Shown: in pieces, positions 46,119 through 58,088 of the stretch
Numbering within the stretch: position 1 is the first letter of the stretch
Layout of the letters: every line of letters begins with the position of its first letter
NCBI GenBank assembly: GCA_963855995.1
Contig: OY979718.1
Location: forward strand, 30,909,282 to 30,973,281
Reading direction: 5' to 3'
Length of the DNA stretch: 64,000 bases
Source: Muricea muricata
Taxonomy: Eukaryota > Cnidaria > Anthozoa > Malacalcyonacea > Plexauridae
Translations under genes and position numbers: made by a program
The notes under the pieces: generated by a model
What the model was told of the DNA's origin: nothing
The model's input: the letters and a program-made list of their open reading frames with translations, nothing else
Database searches by the model: none

Positions 46119-48176
46119 GTTAAAGATACCTTAAAAAATCAGGCATTAGACCATCTGAAACCTTACGAAATTTAGATCACGTGATAGAGCCCCCCCCCCC
46201 CCCCGCTGCTTGTAAAAGTTTCACACTACATCTGAAATAACTCAGCCTAATTGTCTTTGAACAGCAAGTTTGAGCAAATTGTGCATGATTTCTGATTTTA
46301 CATGTAATCAAATTATAGATACCGGCTCGTGCCAGTAACGTAAAAGCTTCTCCTCAGAATCTTAGCTAGTGTCCCACACTTTGTAGTGACTGAGATGATC
46401 TCTAACTTTCTTGTCGCATTCTCTAATCGTTATACACTGATTAAAAGATATCTTTTCTGAACTAGGACCACAAGGTCCGCCTACAAACTCTGAGTATTGA
46501 CACGATGCCATTTTATGCCGCCAGGCCAGTAGCTGCTTACATTCCAGGAGGCAGAAGACAATGAAATCCTAAAATCAGGTGCAGTGGCAGTATTTTTGCA
46601 GTTTTTTTGCAGTTTCTCTATCAATTCTATTCTGAATCTTTTGGGAAGCCAATTTGACGAAGTCGGCAGGTTTTTCTAATTTTCGCTTATTTGTATTCTT
46701 ACGTCTGTTTATATTGATAATTTGTTGACCTTGTTGAAATATGACCTTAAATGGTACCGGCCGCCGGTACGGAATCAGTAGCCGTTTACATGAAATTTCC
46801 TAAACAGGGGCATAAATTTTTTCTCTAAGATAATAATGTATGGAAATAAATTTAATAGAAGAATAAATTTAATACAAAGCTCTACAAAGACTAGCTTTCC
46901 GGGTCAATTTCCTAGTTTGGTCGCATATTACTTCCGCTGCCTAATTTGTTTGTCTACATTTGGAAAACTTGTGCCGTATTTGCCATCACTACACTTCTTG
47001 CGGTAAACTTTCAACGTTAAAAGGTAATTATCAGAAAATAATTGTCTTGTTGTGAAAGTTAACGCGAAGAGAACGGCAGTAAACTGCCGTGCAAGTAAAC
47101 ATGCAAGTAAAATTAAGTTTCGCTGTTCATAATTTACAGACCACTAAATTTTAGATAGCCTAGATTTAAAATCACTTGTCCTAAAAACTTATGCATAAAC
47201 TTGTGCATTTATTATGAGTAATAACCTCTATTGTTCTAACACATTATTTTGCTAAAATATATTTGTGCTAGCAGCTGGGAAATTTGTCTGAGCATGGGCC
47301 AGATAAGCCTGCGTGAACGCGTGGAAATTGCGTGATTTACGCGTGATATTTAAAAATCATATAACAGACATGGATCACAAGCACTTTCAGTGGACTAAAC
47401 GACCTTTTGGCGTAATTTTTAAGAGCAAGCTAACAAATCAGGTGAGTAGATACAAACATGAAGGCTAAGTTCGAGCTAAATTCATGTTGGAGCAAAAGGC
47501 TGATTTTGTAAAATTCGACTCAAACTAGTCAACGCTCGTACTCGAACAACAATACAAAAATGTCCCTGAAATCGATCGACTAAACGCATTAGTCAATTGA
47601 AAAATATCTTTACCATTTGTACGAAAACATTTATACAGTATCAAAGACATCATTGCACTGACGGCCCACGTGATTGTGGATGTTTTATCACTTTCACGAC
47701 CATTTGAACAACAACCGTAATTTAAAGTACTTTTCCAGTAGCGAGTTTCACAACAAACTATTGGCCATGAGCGGAATTTATAAAACAAAAAAATTGGTTT
47801 CGAAAGGAACATAAACATATTGGAAGTAACAGGAAACAAATATCTTTTTGGAGCAAAAGCTAAATTTTTCAGTATTAAGTCAAACGTAAATTCAACTTCG
47901 CACTTAATTCTTGGCAACCCACTCAAATGTCAAAGTTTGGAAATTTGCTTCAACAGACGATGTCGTCACTTCAAAACATGATTAACTGACAGCTATATCA
48001 GTCCTTTACTGAAATCAATGAAAAATTGTGAACAAAATTATAACTGACTCGTCAAAGAAACTAAATTCCGAGCACGTCTGAAGCCAATCTGTATTTCGCA
48101 AATAATATGCAAATTACATTATGTGTTCAGCCGCCAACAATATTTTTGCACAGCGGTGGCAAATTTCCCAGCTGCT
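46119..48176. other. Non-coding 5' region of the TTAA element
   Basis: Lies upstream of the transposase gene. A poly-C run is at 46190-46204. A candidate small insertion with ends cagctgggaaatttg (47275) and caaatttcccagctg (about 48173) spans about 900 bp. Its antisense ORF 47525-47926 has no motif. No gene is supported. Confidence 0.5.
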
Positions 48177-48779
48177 ATTTGTGCTGCTAATTTGTAATTT
48201 GGCCCTTTTAACACTGTATTATTGATCGTGATGTGGCGGCACGTTGCATTTAATAACTGTGTCTTGCGTGAAAATGTTGCGCAGTTTTAATTTTTCCCAA
48301 ACATTTTATTGTATGAGGAACAAGAACAAAGGTTGCACTTTCGCCTGGTAAAGGTCTTACGAATCAACAACATGTACCAGTGGATGATATTGACGTTCAA
48401 ACTTCATTATTTTTTTGTTGATTGAAAAGTAGCCTAAATTTAAATGTCTCAGGAACAATAACGATTAAATGAAATTTTACCAAAATATCAGTAAATAAGA
48501 GAAAATTATTGCTGTTCCTGCTGACGTTTTCAAAATTTTCACAGCACGAAGTATTTAAAAAATAACGGCCCTAAGTAATACTTTAGCAAAAATGGCGGAC
48601 GCGGTGCGGAGAACGTCGAAGAGCAAGAAATTTTCGTCAGTAAACCATAATACTAATTCGATTGAGCTGAAACTTCCACAGAACTAATATTTCACCTTGA
48701 CGGTTAATCTGCGAAATTTTGAGCCAATCCGGTTTTCGCCGTATCAAACTCGATAGTTGATTTTTACAGGGGGTCGCTC
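48177..48779 (-). repeat. Right terminal inverted repeat of the TTAA element
   Basis: Reverse complement of 28641-29262. It contains a short open frame beginning ATGGCGGACGCGG (about 48593) that points outward and is mirrored in the left arm. No role is known for it. Confidence 0.9.
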
Positions 48780-48783
48780 TTAA

Positions 48784-50430
48784 TGCGTGTCTTAAAGATT
48801 TTGAACAGAAGAAATCCTGTTCAATCCTAAAAGAATTACAATCGCTTACAGGAACCCTGAATTTTGCTTGCAAGGTCTTGCCCCTGGGTCGCCCCTCTTT
48901 ACAACAGATGATTGCATTAACTCGGAATGTCTTAAAGCCACATCATCATGTAAGGCTTAATCAATGCTGGTTTCTTTCAAGACTTACAGATGTGGAAAAA
49001 GTTTATCTCTCACTGGAACGGAGCTAATTTTTTCTTGTCGTCCACCTGGCATGACTCTAATACATCAGACTTACATACAGATGCTTCAGGTGCTTTAGGT
49101 TTTTGGGGAATTTATGGGAATAAGTGGATCAACCCGGGGTTAGTATCACATGACAAGATGTTGTAGCATGCGAAATCCGGGTTACTCTTCTCCAAGACCA
49201 GCGAATTAGGTTTCACTGCAATAATGAGTCTGTAGTGAGCATAATTAATACAAAACACTCAAAAATACCAAGAATGATGGATCTGTTACGCCACTTGACG
49301 CTTTTAATCCTGTAGCATAACATTTATATTTGCGCAGCCCATATCCCAGGTAAACATACTGACATAGCAGATGCCATTTCTCGTTTTCAGTACCAAAGAT
49401 TTTGACAACTTGCTCCAGAGGCAGATATCAGTCCCTATCCGATTCCAGAGATAGTCTTAACTCTCTAAGCCGGGATATCCAAACCTATATTGGTTTGTCA
49501 ATAGCATCTACAACACAGCAAACCTACAGCTTGGGTGAGAAGCAGTTTATCAACTTTGTACATATGTACAAGAGGAAGCGCCAGTTGAAGAATGCCAGCG
49601 TGCGAGCGAAACGCTCCTGTTTGAATTTGTCGCTTTCCTTGCAAAATCTATCAAATATCCCTCAAAACCTATTTGGCTGCAGTACACCATTATCATATCC
49701 GCCACGGTTTTGCACTTAATTTGAACAAAAAGCTACGCCTGCAACTCGTTTTAAGAAGAATTGAACGTTCCAATGGACAACCAACCAGAGTAAGACTGCC
49801 AATAACTAACAACCTCATGAAGAATTGTTACTTGCAATTCCATTCACACAGAACTTGGATTCAAAAATTATCTGGGCAGCTATGACATTAGCATTCTTTG
49901 GTTTTTTTCGTCTTGGGGAATTAACACGTAATTCCGTTTTCAATCCCCAAGTACACCTAACCGCAGATTGCGTTAAATTTTCCTATAATAATTCCGGTGT
50001 CAGTCGACATTTCATGACAGTTCACATTAAGGAATCAAAAACTTATCCATTTCGCCTGGGCCACACAATAACCATTGGGGCATCTGATAGTGATAATTGT
50101 CCAGTAAAAGCATTACAAAACTACATCATGTTACGTCCACCATTACCTAATCCACTTTTCATTTCCGCGTCTGGGATAGCTCTTACAAAACAAAACTTAA
50201 GATCTGAAATGCGAAAACTGCTTGAGCAAGCTGGTCTAAGTTCTTTGAATTACGCCGGCCACAGTTACAGGATTGGTGCTGCTACAACTGCCGCAAAAGC
50301 TACCCTACCACCATGGCTTATTAAAACGTTAGGGCGGTGGTCTTCAGATTGCTATGAAAAATACATCAAGACCCCATCATCAACACTGTCAGAGGTATCA
50401 GCTGTGCTAGTGAAAACAACAATTTCTTAA
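48784..50430 (+). pseudogene. DIRS retroelement, 3' half: RNase H and tyrosine recombinase
   Basis: Continues the element broken at 28636. The RT thumb and RNase H pieces read LTGTLNFACKVLPLGRP, TDASGALGFWGIYG and HIPGKHTDIADAISRF in frames with several stops. The recombinase ORF 49825-50430 (201 aa) has the catalytic set Arg29 (FFRLGEL), His146-Arg149 (GHSYRIGAATTAA) and the Tyr in WSSDCYEKYI. DIRS elements integrate through this recombinase instead of a DDE integrase. N-terminal recombinase pieces lie in other frames from 49402. The core domain is intact, but the whole is not. Confidence 0.88.
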
Positions 50431-50949
50431 AAGAAAATGTTTCACTGTAAGAACTTGACAGTAGGTGGAACAGATTTTAAACGCATCATAAATATATGTC
50501 ACAAAAAAAAAAAAAAAGAAAGCAAAAAAAAAAAGCCAGCATGGTAAGCTGTGCTTGCCGCATTGCCAATGGTTTGATCGTACGTATAATTGAAATATAG
50601 AAGCTTTGTGGGGAAGCTGCTGGTAATTATCATGAAACCCCATCCAAGTTTCCTGTCTTTCAGGTTTTCCCGGCCTTCCTGATGATATAGCTGTGGAATA
50701 ACCAATGGTAATGCTCAAACAGCAGGCTTTTTACCATTGCCATCCACTATACGATCACAGCTATGTTGGAGTCTATGGGAAATACACATTCTGTGTATTT
50801 ATGAGGTTGAAGTGCTCCTGTTCATCACTTTCTGGCCATGAACTCACATTATTTGATGTGAATATAATCCATGCAAGTTCTAGGAACTGTACAAAGGGGA
50901 TTGTAATCCCTTGGACAGGTAATGTTATGCGGGATTGTAACCCCGGCAA
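50431..50949. other. Non-coding DNA after the DIRS recombinase
   Basis: Two A-rich runs lie at about 50503-50534. The remainder has no supported ORF. It probably includes the DIRS 3' region, but no terminal or internal complementary repeat could be matched. Confidence 0.4.
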
Positions 50950-51440
50950 AGCGTCGACGTTGAAACGACGTGGAAACAACGTCAGAGCATGTCGTCGAAT
51001 CAACGTCAAGAAAAAGTTGAATTAAAACAGATTCCACGTTGAGAATTCGACGTCGTTTCAGCGTTTAGAAATCGACGTCGGATTGTCGAAGTCACTTCGG
51101 CGTTCCATTTTCGACGTCGTGTCAACGTCGAAAAAGAGTTGAAAACGCAAACGGAATCGACGTTGAGAATTGGGAGTCGTTTCAATGTTTAGAAATCGAC
51201 GTCGGATTGTCAACGTCGCTTCGGCGTTACATTTTCGACGTCGTATCAACGTCGTAAAATAGTTGAAAACGCAAATATAATCGACGTTGAGATTTCGACG
51301 CCGGTTCAAGGTTTAGAAATCGACGTTGGATTGTCGACGTCGCTTCGGCGTTACATTTTAGACGTCGCAGCAACGTCAAAGAGCAGGTGAAAACGCAAAT
51401 TCAATCAACGTTGAAACGTCGACGTCGCTTCCACATGCAT
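50950..51440. repeat. CpG-rich minisatellite, unit about 124 bp
   Basis: gtttagaaatcgacgtcggattgtc recurs at 51062, 51189 and 51310 with lesser copies on each side. Each unit holds several cgacgtcg/aacgtcg palindromes. It is far richer in CpG than its surroundings. Confidence 0.88.
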
Positions 51441-51544
51441 GTTTCTACCTTAATTTGACGCCGAACATTACGTTAAGTAAACGTGAATTTTCTCACCTAG
51501 AAAATCAACGCCAGCAAGACCAGTTTTTCAAATACATTTATTTA

Positions 51545-52460
<916 letters not shown>

Positions 52461-52489
52461 TTGAAATTTTGTACGCATCTCTGTACTTA

Positions 52490-53815
52490 TGCAGATATGA
52501 CGAAACAAATCCAAAGTTATTTTATTCTGAAGAGATTAATGGTACAGTGATTTATGCAAAATTTGTATTGATATCGATGAAAAATGCAAAGGTTCTGAAT
52601 CAGCTCATGTTGCAAATGAGAAGAGCAATTGGGATGCGAAATGTGTAAAATCATTGGCAAGCTGAAACATTACTATAATGCCTTTCCAGAACTCTAAACT
52701 ATTTTGTTTCACAAACAATGCGTTATTTGGACATTTCAAGCAAGTGCCAATAAATATTATCACAATTTCAACATTTTCCAAATTTTATGTACAATTCTAG
52801 AACAATTAATAATGACAGAAAAAGTTACAACAAAAGGTAGCATCCACTAAGCTTTTCCAAATATGACGAGACACGTCCAAAGTTAATTTTTTTCAGAAGA
52901 GACCAGAGGTACAGAGATGCGTGGCAAATTTCCACTCATTTTGATGCAAAATGCACAGGTTGACAGGTAACACTTAGAAAGAGCCATTGGGGGGGGGGGG
53001 GGCGAATGGGTAAAGTCATGGGCAAGCTGAAACACAACTGTAGTGTATTTCCAAAACTCAAGACTTAGCTTTTTCAGATACAATACGTCATATGGTCATT
53101 TTTCCAAGTTTCAATCAATTCCATCAAAATTTTTACTTTGCCCAAATTTCAGTTACAATTCTGGACCAATTAACAATAAGGATAAAAGTTACAACAAGAA
53201 GTATCTGCCACAAAGTTTTTCCAAATATCACGAAACAAGTCCAAAGTTATTTTATTCTTAAAAGGCTAATGGTACAGAGATTTATGCTAAATTTCAACTG
53301 CTATCAATGCAAAATGCAAATGTTCTTAATCAGCACAGGTATTAAGTAGAAATTATAATTGGGAGGCCAAATGTGTAAAATCATGCGCAAGCTGAAACAT
53401 AACTATGATGTATTTCCAAAACTCTAAACTTTTTTTTTCTCAAAACAATGCGTCATTTGGTCAATTCCACCAAGTTTCAATAAATATTAGAATTTATCAA
53501 TAAAAAATTTTAACAACTTTCAAGTATAATTCTGGAACAATTAACAATGACGAAAAAAGTTACAACATGACAAGAGGTTCTGCCACAAGCTTTTTCAAAT
53601 AAAACAAGGCAGGTCTCAAGTTTGTTTATTTTAAGGAGACCAGTGGTACAGAGACGCATGCAAACTTCAACTGATTTTGATGCAAAATGCAAATGTTCTG
53701 AATCAAAACAAATAGCACATAGAAAGAGCCCTTGCAAGGCCAAGTGGCTAAAATCAGGGGCAAGCTGAAGCACAATTATAGTGTATTTCTAAAACTCCAA
53801 ACTGAGTTTTTTAAA
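52490..53815. repeat. Second array of the 360-bp alternating satellite
   Basis: Units start near 52494, 52850, 53210 and 53581. They alternate B (gattaatggtacagtgatttatgc), A (gaccagaggtacagagatgcg), B and A, with the same diagnostic sites as at 20750-22440. A poly-G run interrupts the 52990 unit. Orientation is the same as in the first array. Confidence 0.9.
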
Positions 53816-54439
53816 CTGTGTCATGCGCTTTTCAAGATCAACAGTTGGAATCTCATCGGGAACCTGTTTTGTCTCGATATCATCAGAACTAGTTTGGCTC
53901 GTTCTATTTTGTGGTAAGACTTGGTTATTGTCTGCACTAGTGTTCTCTTCTTCCTCCTTGTCGTCTTCAATTAGCAGCGTAGAGTACTTATTTCGCAGAT
54001 TTATCTGCTGATTTACTCTTCGACTTTTAGTTTTAGTGTCAGCGACTCGCTATGAATTTCGTGTTTGGTGTTCTTGACAGGATTTGTATTTCTTACTAGT
54101 GAAACTTGTATTCTCTTGTTCTTCATTCAGCAATCTAATAACAGTTAATAGACGTCATTTCTAACTTTCATCATCCATCAGCTTGGAGTTCAATTTAGCT
54201 ACCTCTGGTTGTAGAGCGTTATTTCTTCCCTTCAATGATCTATTTTTTTAAACAGTTGATCAATTTCCACAAGGCGTTTTCGATTTTCATATATGTTAAC
54301 GAATTCATTCAGAACAACAGACTTTTCGTTTCGGTGCCTTTCGAATTGATATGTTAATGAATCTAATCGTTTGACAACATTATTTAGTTCGTTTTCTTCG
54401 TCACTCAAAGCATTTCCTTTATGGTCTTGCAAACTTTTA
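53816..54439 (-). other. Possible degraded coding region, charged and coiled-coil
   Basis: Minus frames here are rich in Glu, Lys, Asp and Ser. The best is 66 aa at 54432-54232 (NNVVKRLDSLTYQFERHRNE), with further charged stretches down to about 53830 (EDDKEEENTSADNN). No domain is recognised. It may be the N-terminal part of a retroelement protein or a host exon cut by the PLE. Confidence 0.35.
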
Positions 54440-54903
54440 TTTACTTGTTTAGCTTTGTGGAAACACCACGTAAATTTATTATTGCAGGGCTTTCGATCCG
54501 TAAGCTCGGATCTTCATCAGTGCTATAATAATATGACTATTTGAATTCACACGCCCCTTTTTATACATTAAGTGTCGTGATTGTATGCTCGCGTGATTTA
54601 AACGTTATATAATTAAACGGTCAAATCAGCTACGTCATTTCTAACGTAGCGAAACGGTTCTAATTAACCCGCATGCGTGCGCAAAGAAGAAAGGGAAATT
54701 CAATTTTGCACAGTAGAGAGAGCGCGCCACGTACTGTCTAGTGGCTTACTCTCTTGATCTATCGTACTATGTTTTTCAATTTTAATTGATTCTCTTATTT
54801 TGCGAGAGAACTTATCACTTTCAGTCGCTAAAATGGACGCTTCTTTCCATTTTATGCGATGGTCATTAGTCCAAGAGTGTTTATTAGCCACTGCTGATTT
54901 TTT
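54440..54903 (-). repeat. Inverted 3'-end copy heading the second Penelope-like element
   Basis: Reverse complement of about 55815-56275, covering the end of the GIY-YIG domain (KHSWTNDHRIKWKEASILATE on the minus strand), the 3' UTR and the hammerhead-like core. It adjoins the truncated RT of the same element, repeating the layout seen at 1-1515. Confidence 0.88.
54490..54520 (-). ncRNA. Hammerhead-like ribozyme core, inverted copy
   Basis: On the minus strand: CTGATGA, then a perfect 6-bp stem (GATCCG/CGGATC) with loop AGCTTA, then GAAA. These are the conserved core boxes around stem II of a hammerhead. Flanking attatt and aataat can pair as stem I. Stem III and the cleavage site could not be assigned. 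Confidence 0.55.
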
Positions 54904-54904
54904 C

Positions 54905-56275
54905 TAGCTAATACACTTCATCTAAGAACTACCCTTTCTCCTGAGAAGATATATGATCTGCTGAAACTATGTTTAACTACGACATGTTTTCAGTGGAGGG
55001 AGAAATTCTCTAACAGACACATGGTGCCCCAATGGGAAGTCCATTGTCACCTGTTATGGCCAATTTGTTCATGGAAGAATTTGATAAGAAAGCTTTAGCC
55101 ACCTCAACGTTAAAACCAGAATTCTGGTTAAGATACGTTGATGACACATTAAGCAGCTGGGCACATGGTCTAGAAAATCTCCATCGATTTCTAGAACACA
55201 TTAATAGTTTACATCCTTCTATCAAGTTCACATTTGAAATGCAAAAGAAAGATAAAACTATACCTTTCTTAGATGTACTGTTTATTCAGGAAGATGGGTC
55301 ATTAGGACATAAGGTGTATAGAAAACCAACACACACGGACAGGTATCTGCACTATAATTCATTTCACCATCCTAGCATAAAGAACTCAGTCTGTAAGACA
55401 CTTATTAACCGAACGAAAACAATTTGTGAGGTGGACAACATTGAAGGAGAACTTGAACATTTGAGAAATGTTTTAAAAATGAATAGTTATCCAAAGAAAT
55501 TCATAGACAATGCTATGAAAACACGACAACAGGTACGGGAAAAGACCGAATATCAGTCCTCTGTCAGTCTACCGTAAATTGGTTCAGCTTCACATAATAT
55601 CGAAAGGATTTTAAAAGAAGCTGGCATTCAGTTATACCATTCTAGTGAAAACAAATTGTTTCGATCTCTCTGCACTCATAAGGATACCGTTAATCAATTT
55701 CAGAAACCCGGTGTGTACCGCATTCCATGTGAATGTGGCTTGGTATATATTGGTGAAACTGGCCGAAATCTCTCATTACGTCTTAAAGAACATAGGACTA
55801 ACTGCGAGAAAGCCGAGCTAGGAAAATCAGCAGTGGCTAAACACTCTTGGACTAATGACCATCGCATAAAATGGGAAGAAGCGTCAATTTTAGCGACTGA
55901 AAGTCATAAGTTCTCTCGCAAAATGAGAGTCAATTGAAATTGAATGACATAGTACGATAGATCAAGAGGGTAAGCCACTAGACAGTACGTGGCGCGCTCT
56001 CTTTACTGTGCAAAATTAAATTTCCCTTTCTTCTTTGCGCACGTATGTGCGTTAATTAGAACCATTTCGCTACGTTAGAAATGACGTAGCTGATTTGACC
56101 GTTTAATTAACTTTTTAATCACGCGAGCATACAATCACGACACTTTATGTATAAAAAGCGGCATGTGAATTCAAATGGTCATATTATTATAGCACTGATG
56201 AAGATCCGAGCTTACGGATTGAAAACTCTGCAATAATATATTTACGTGGTGTTTCCACTCAGCTAAACAAGTATA
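54905..56275 (+). pseudogene. Penelope-like element: partial RT and GIY-YIG endonuclease
   Basis: RT remains from about 54905, with a frame change before the ORF 55032-55577: MGSPLSPVMANLFMEEF and catalytic WLRYVDDTLSSW, then the thumb (VYRKPTHTDRYLHY). After a stop at 55577 the nuclease follows in 55656-55937 with GVYRIPCECGLVYIGETGRN, a full GIY-YIG motif. The 3' part (56120-56275) holds the ribozyme-like core and ends near agctaaacaagtat. N-terminal RT motifs are missing. It belongs to a different PLE lineage from the copy at 149-1635, which has YRDD. Confidence 0.88.
56195..56224 (+). ncRNA. Hammerhead-like ribozyme core in the PLE 3' region
   Basis: CTGATGA (56195), stem GATCCG/CGGATT with loop AGCTTA, then GAAA (56221). 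Hammerhead ribozymes are established components of PLE terminal repeats. Here one G-T wobble closes stem II. Stem III and the cleavage triplet are not assigned. Confidence 0.6.
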
Positions 56276-56378
56276 TTGTATTCACCATGCCCAACATACA
56301 AGAAATTTTTATTTTATTTAATTTGTTAGATCGTTTTTAGATTGACTAGTTGTAGAGTTAACGCTTGTAGTCCCCAAA

Positions 56379-57014
56379 TTAAGCAGCGGCATTTAGCATG
56401 TACTGATTAATGCTCTGTAGCAAAGCTTTTTGCGTAGGCGTTAGTTCAAACTCGTCTTCATCCAAATTGCTTACACTATTCGGTTTCATTTCTGCTATTT
56501 TTCTTAAGAATTTATTATATCCGCTAACTTTACCGCCTTCTAATACAATACTTTGGTTGTCATACAATCTTAGACTCCGTTCACACGAGAGCGGATCCGT
56601 GTGATCTCGACATTTAGTTCGGTCACTTTACGGTCACATTTACTCTTACCACTTTTTCTATGGTACGTTTTAATTAAGTTCTGTAATATTATCACAAATT
56701 TAAGAGTCATGCTCGTCTTGAAACTTGTCAAATTGATATGGTGACCATACGGATCCGGTCCCGTGTGAACGGGGTCTTATAGTGATATCGTCGGTTTTGA
56801 GCTGCTTGCAACCACCGCGAGGGACGATCCATCTTCCTTTAAGGTTTAATATTTCTGTCACAAATCGTTGGAATAGATTAAGGTCACTAAGCCATTTAAA
56901 TCGACCACTGCTAAAAGTTATTGGATTAATATTTCCAGTTTCATTGCAACCAAAATCCATTGAGTTATTAGTAAAATAGCGGAGCTCGATAGAAACGTCT
57001 GAATTCAATAACAT
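56379..57014 (-). pseudogene. Unknown ORF split by a Harbinger MITE
   Basis: Two minus-strand pieces, 57014-56777 and 56569-56379, are separated by a TTA-flanked MITE. Reading across one TTA keeps the frame open, so this was one ORF of about 145 codons before the insertion. The first piece has FSSGRFKWLSDLNLFQRFVT and LKGRWIVPRGG; the second ends in a short acidic stretch and a stop. This wording recurs, as I recall, in repeated invertebrate genes of unknown function. I cannot name the family. Confidence 0.6.
56573..56776. mobile_element. Harbinger-like MITE, 204 bp
   Basis: The ends GACTCCGTTCACACGAGAGC and (reverse complement) GACCCCGTTCACACGGGACC, each followed by a GGATCCG word, form inverted repeats of about 30 bp. 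TTA flanks both sides (56570-56572 and 56777-56779). Confidence 0.9.
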
Positions 57015-57117
57015 TCATAACATAGGTGAAGAATTTTCAAAGAATTTTCGAACGCCGTGCTTCGTCTATATATACTCATTTATAATATAGATCAATGACG
57101 TCATTTATACAGCATAT

Positions 57118-57935
57118 ATGCCATATGTGTCGTAGACTTCTTCGTGTTATAGGCGTTGTGGCGTTATTGGTGTTATGGGCGTTACTGGTGTTATGGCGTT
57201 ACAGACGTTATGGCGTTATTGGTGTTTTGGGTGCTATTGGTGTTATGGACGTTATTGGTGTTATAGACGTGATGGCGTTATTGGCGTTATGGGCGTTATT
57301 GGTGTTTTACACGTTATGGCGTTATTGGTGTTATGGGCGTCATTGGTGTTACGGACGGTTTTGGTGTTATTGGTGTTATAGACGTTATGGCGTTACAGAC
57401 GTTGTGGCGTTATTGGTGTTATAGACGTTATTAGTGTTATAGGCGTTATGGCGTTATTGGTGTAATGGACGTTATTGGTGTTATACACGTTATGGCGTTA
57501 TTGGTGTTATAGACGTTATGGCGTTATTAGTGTTATGGACGTTATGGCGTTATAGACGTTGTGGCGTTTTTGGTGTTATAGACGTTATTGGTATCTCAGA
57601 CGTTATGGCGTTATTGGTGTGATGGACGTTATTGGTGTTGTAGACGTTATTGGTGTTATAAACGTTTTGGCGTTATATATTGGTGTTATGGACGCTGTTG
57701 GTGTTATAGACGTTATGGCGTTATTGGTGTTATAGACGTTATTGGTGTTATAGACGCTATTGGTGCTATAGACATGATGGCGTTATTGGTGTTATGGACA
57801 TTATTGGTGTTATAGACATTATGGCGTTACAGACGTTATGGCGTTATTGGTGTTACAGACGCTACGGCGTTATTGGTGCTTAGACGTTATTGACGTTTTT
57901 GGCGTTATAGACGTTATAAGCTTTATAGGTATTGC
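57118..57935 (+). repeat. 8-9-bp minisatellite (TTATTGGTG/TTATGGACG/TTATGGCG)
   Basis: About 90 variant units such as ttattggtg, ttatggcg, ttatagacg and ttatgggcg follow one another for 0.8 kb. ORFs read through it (Trp/Tyr/Val repeats) are artefacts. Confidence 0.95.
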
Positions 57936-58014
57936 TCGCCAAGATTGCTTACCAGGATATAATTAATAATTTATTCGTTTGAAATGTCATTCCATATCCT
58001 CCAATTCGGACTGT

Positions 58015-58061
58015 ACTAGATTTCAAGTCCTGCAGCTGACTGCGCGGACTTGAAATCTAGT
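58015..58061. repeat. 47-bp hairpin
   Basis: actagatttcaagtcc and ggacttgaaatctagt are perfect complements around 15 bp. Weaker pairing (aattcggactgt against acagtcgaattt) extends the structure to about 57993-58082, so it is probably a small MITE. Confidence 0.8.
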
Positions 58062-58088
58062 CCAGACCTCACAGTCGAATTTGAAATA

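Larger units (their letters stand above)
28641..48779 (-). mobile_element. TTAA-flanked DNA transposon, 20.1 kb with nested insertions
   Basis: The ends GAGCGACTCCCTGTAAAAAT and (reverse complement of right end) GAGCGACCCCCTGTAAAAAT start inverted repeats of about 610 bp. Both flanks are TTAA (28637-28640 and 48780-48783), and the host DIRS reading resumes across one TTAA. Subtracting nested insertions (5.3 kb at 29554-34867, 5.2 kb at 35640-40812, 1.75 kb at 42184-43935) leaves an element of about 7.9 kb with one minus-strand multi-exon gene. TTAA is used by piggyBac, Kolobok and Sola3 transposons. The protein shows no THAP domain and does not look like piggyBac, so Sola3 or an undescribed group are candidates. 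Confidence 0.85.

Noticed and set aside
47525-47926. 133-aa minus-strand ORF
   Set aside because: No motif, low-complexity hydrophobic content, and it lies in a likely small insertion with inverted ends.
57095-57815. Trp/Tyr/Val-rich repeat ORFs
   Set aside because: They are produced by the 8-9-bp minisatellite; frames shift freely between units and no start or splice context exists.
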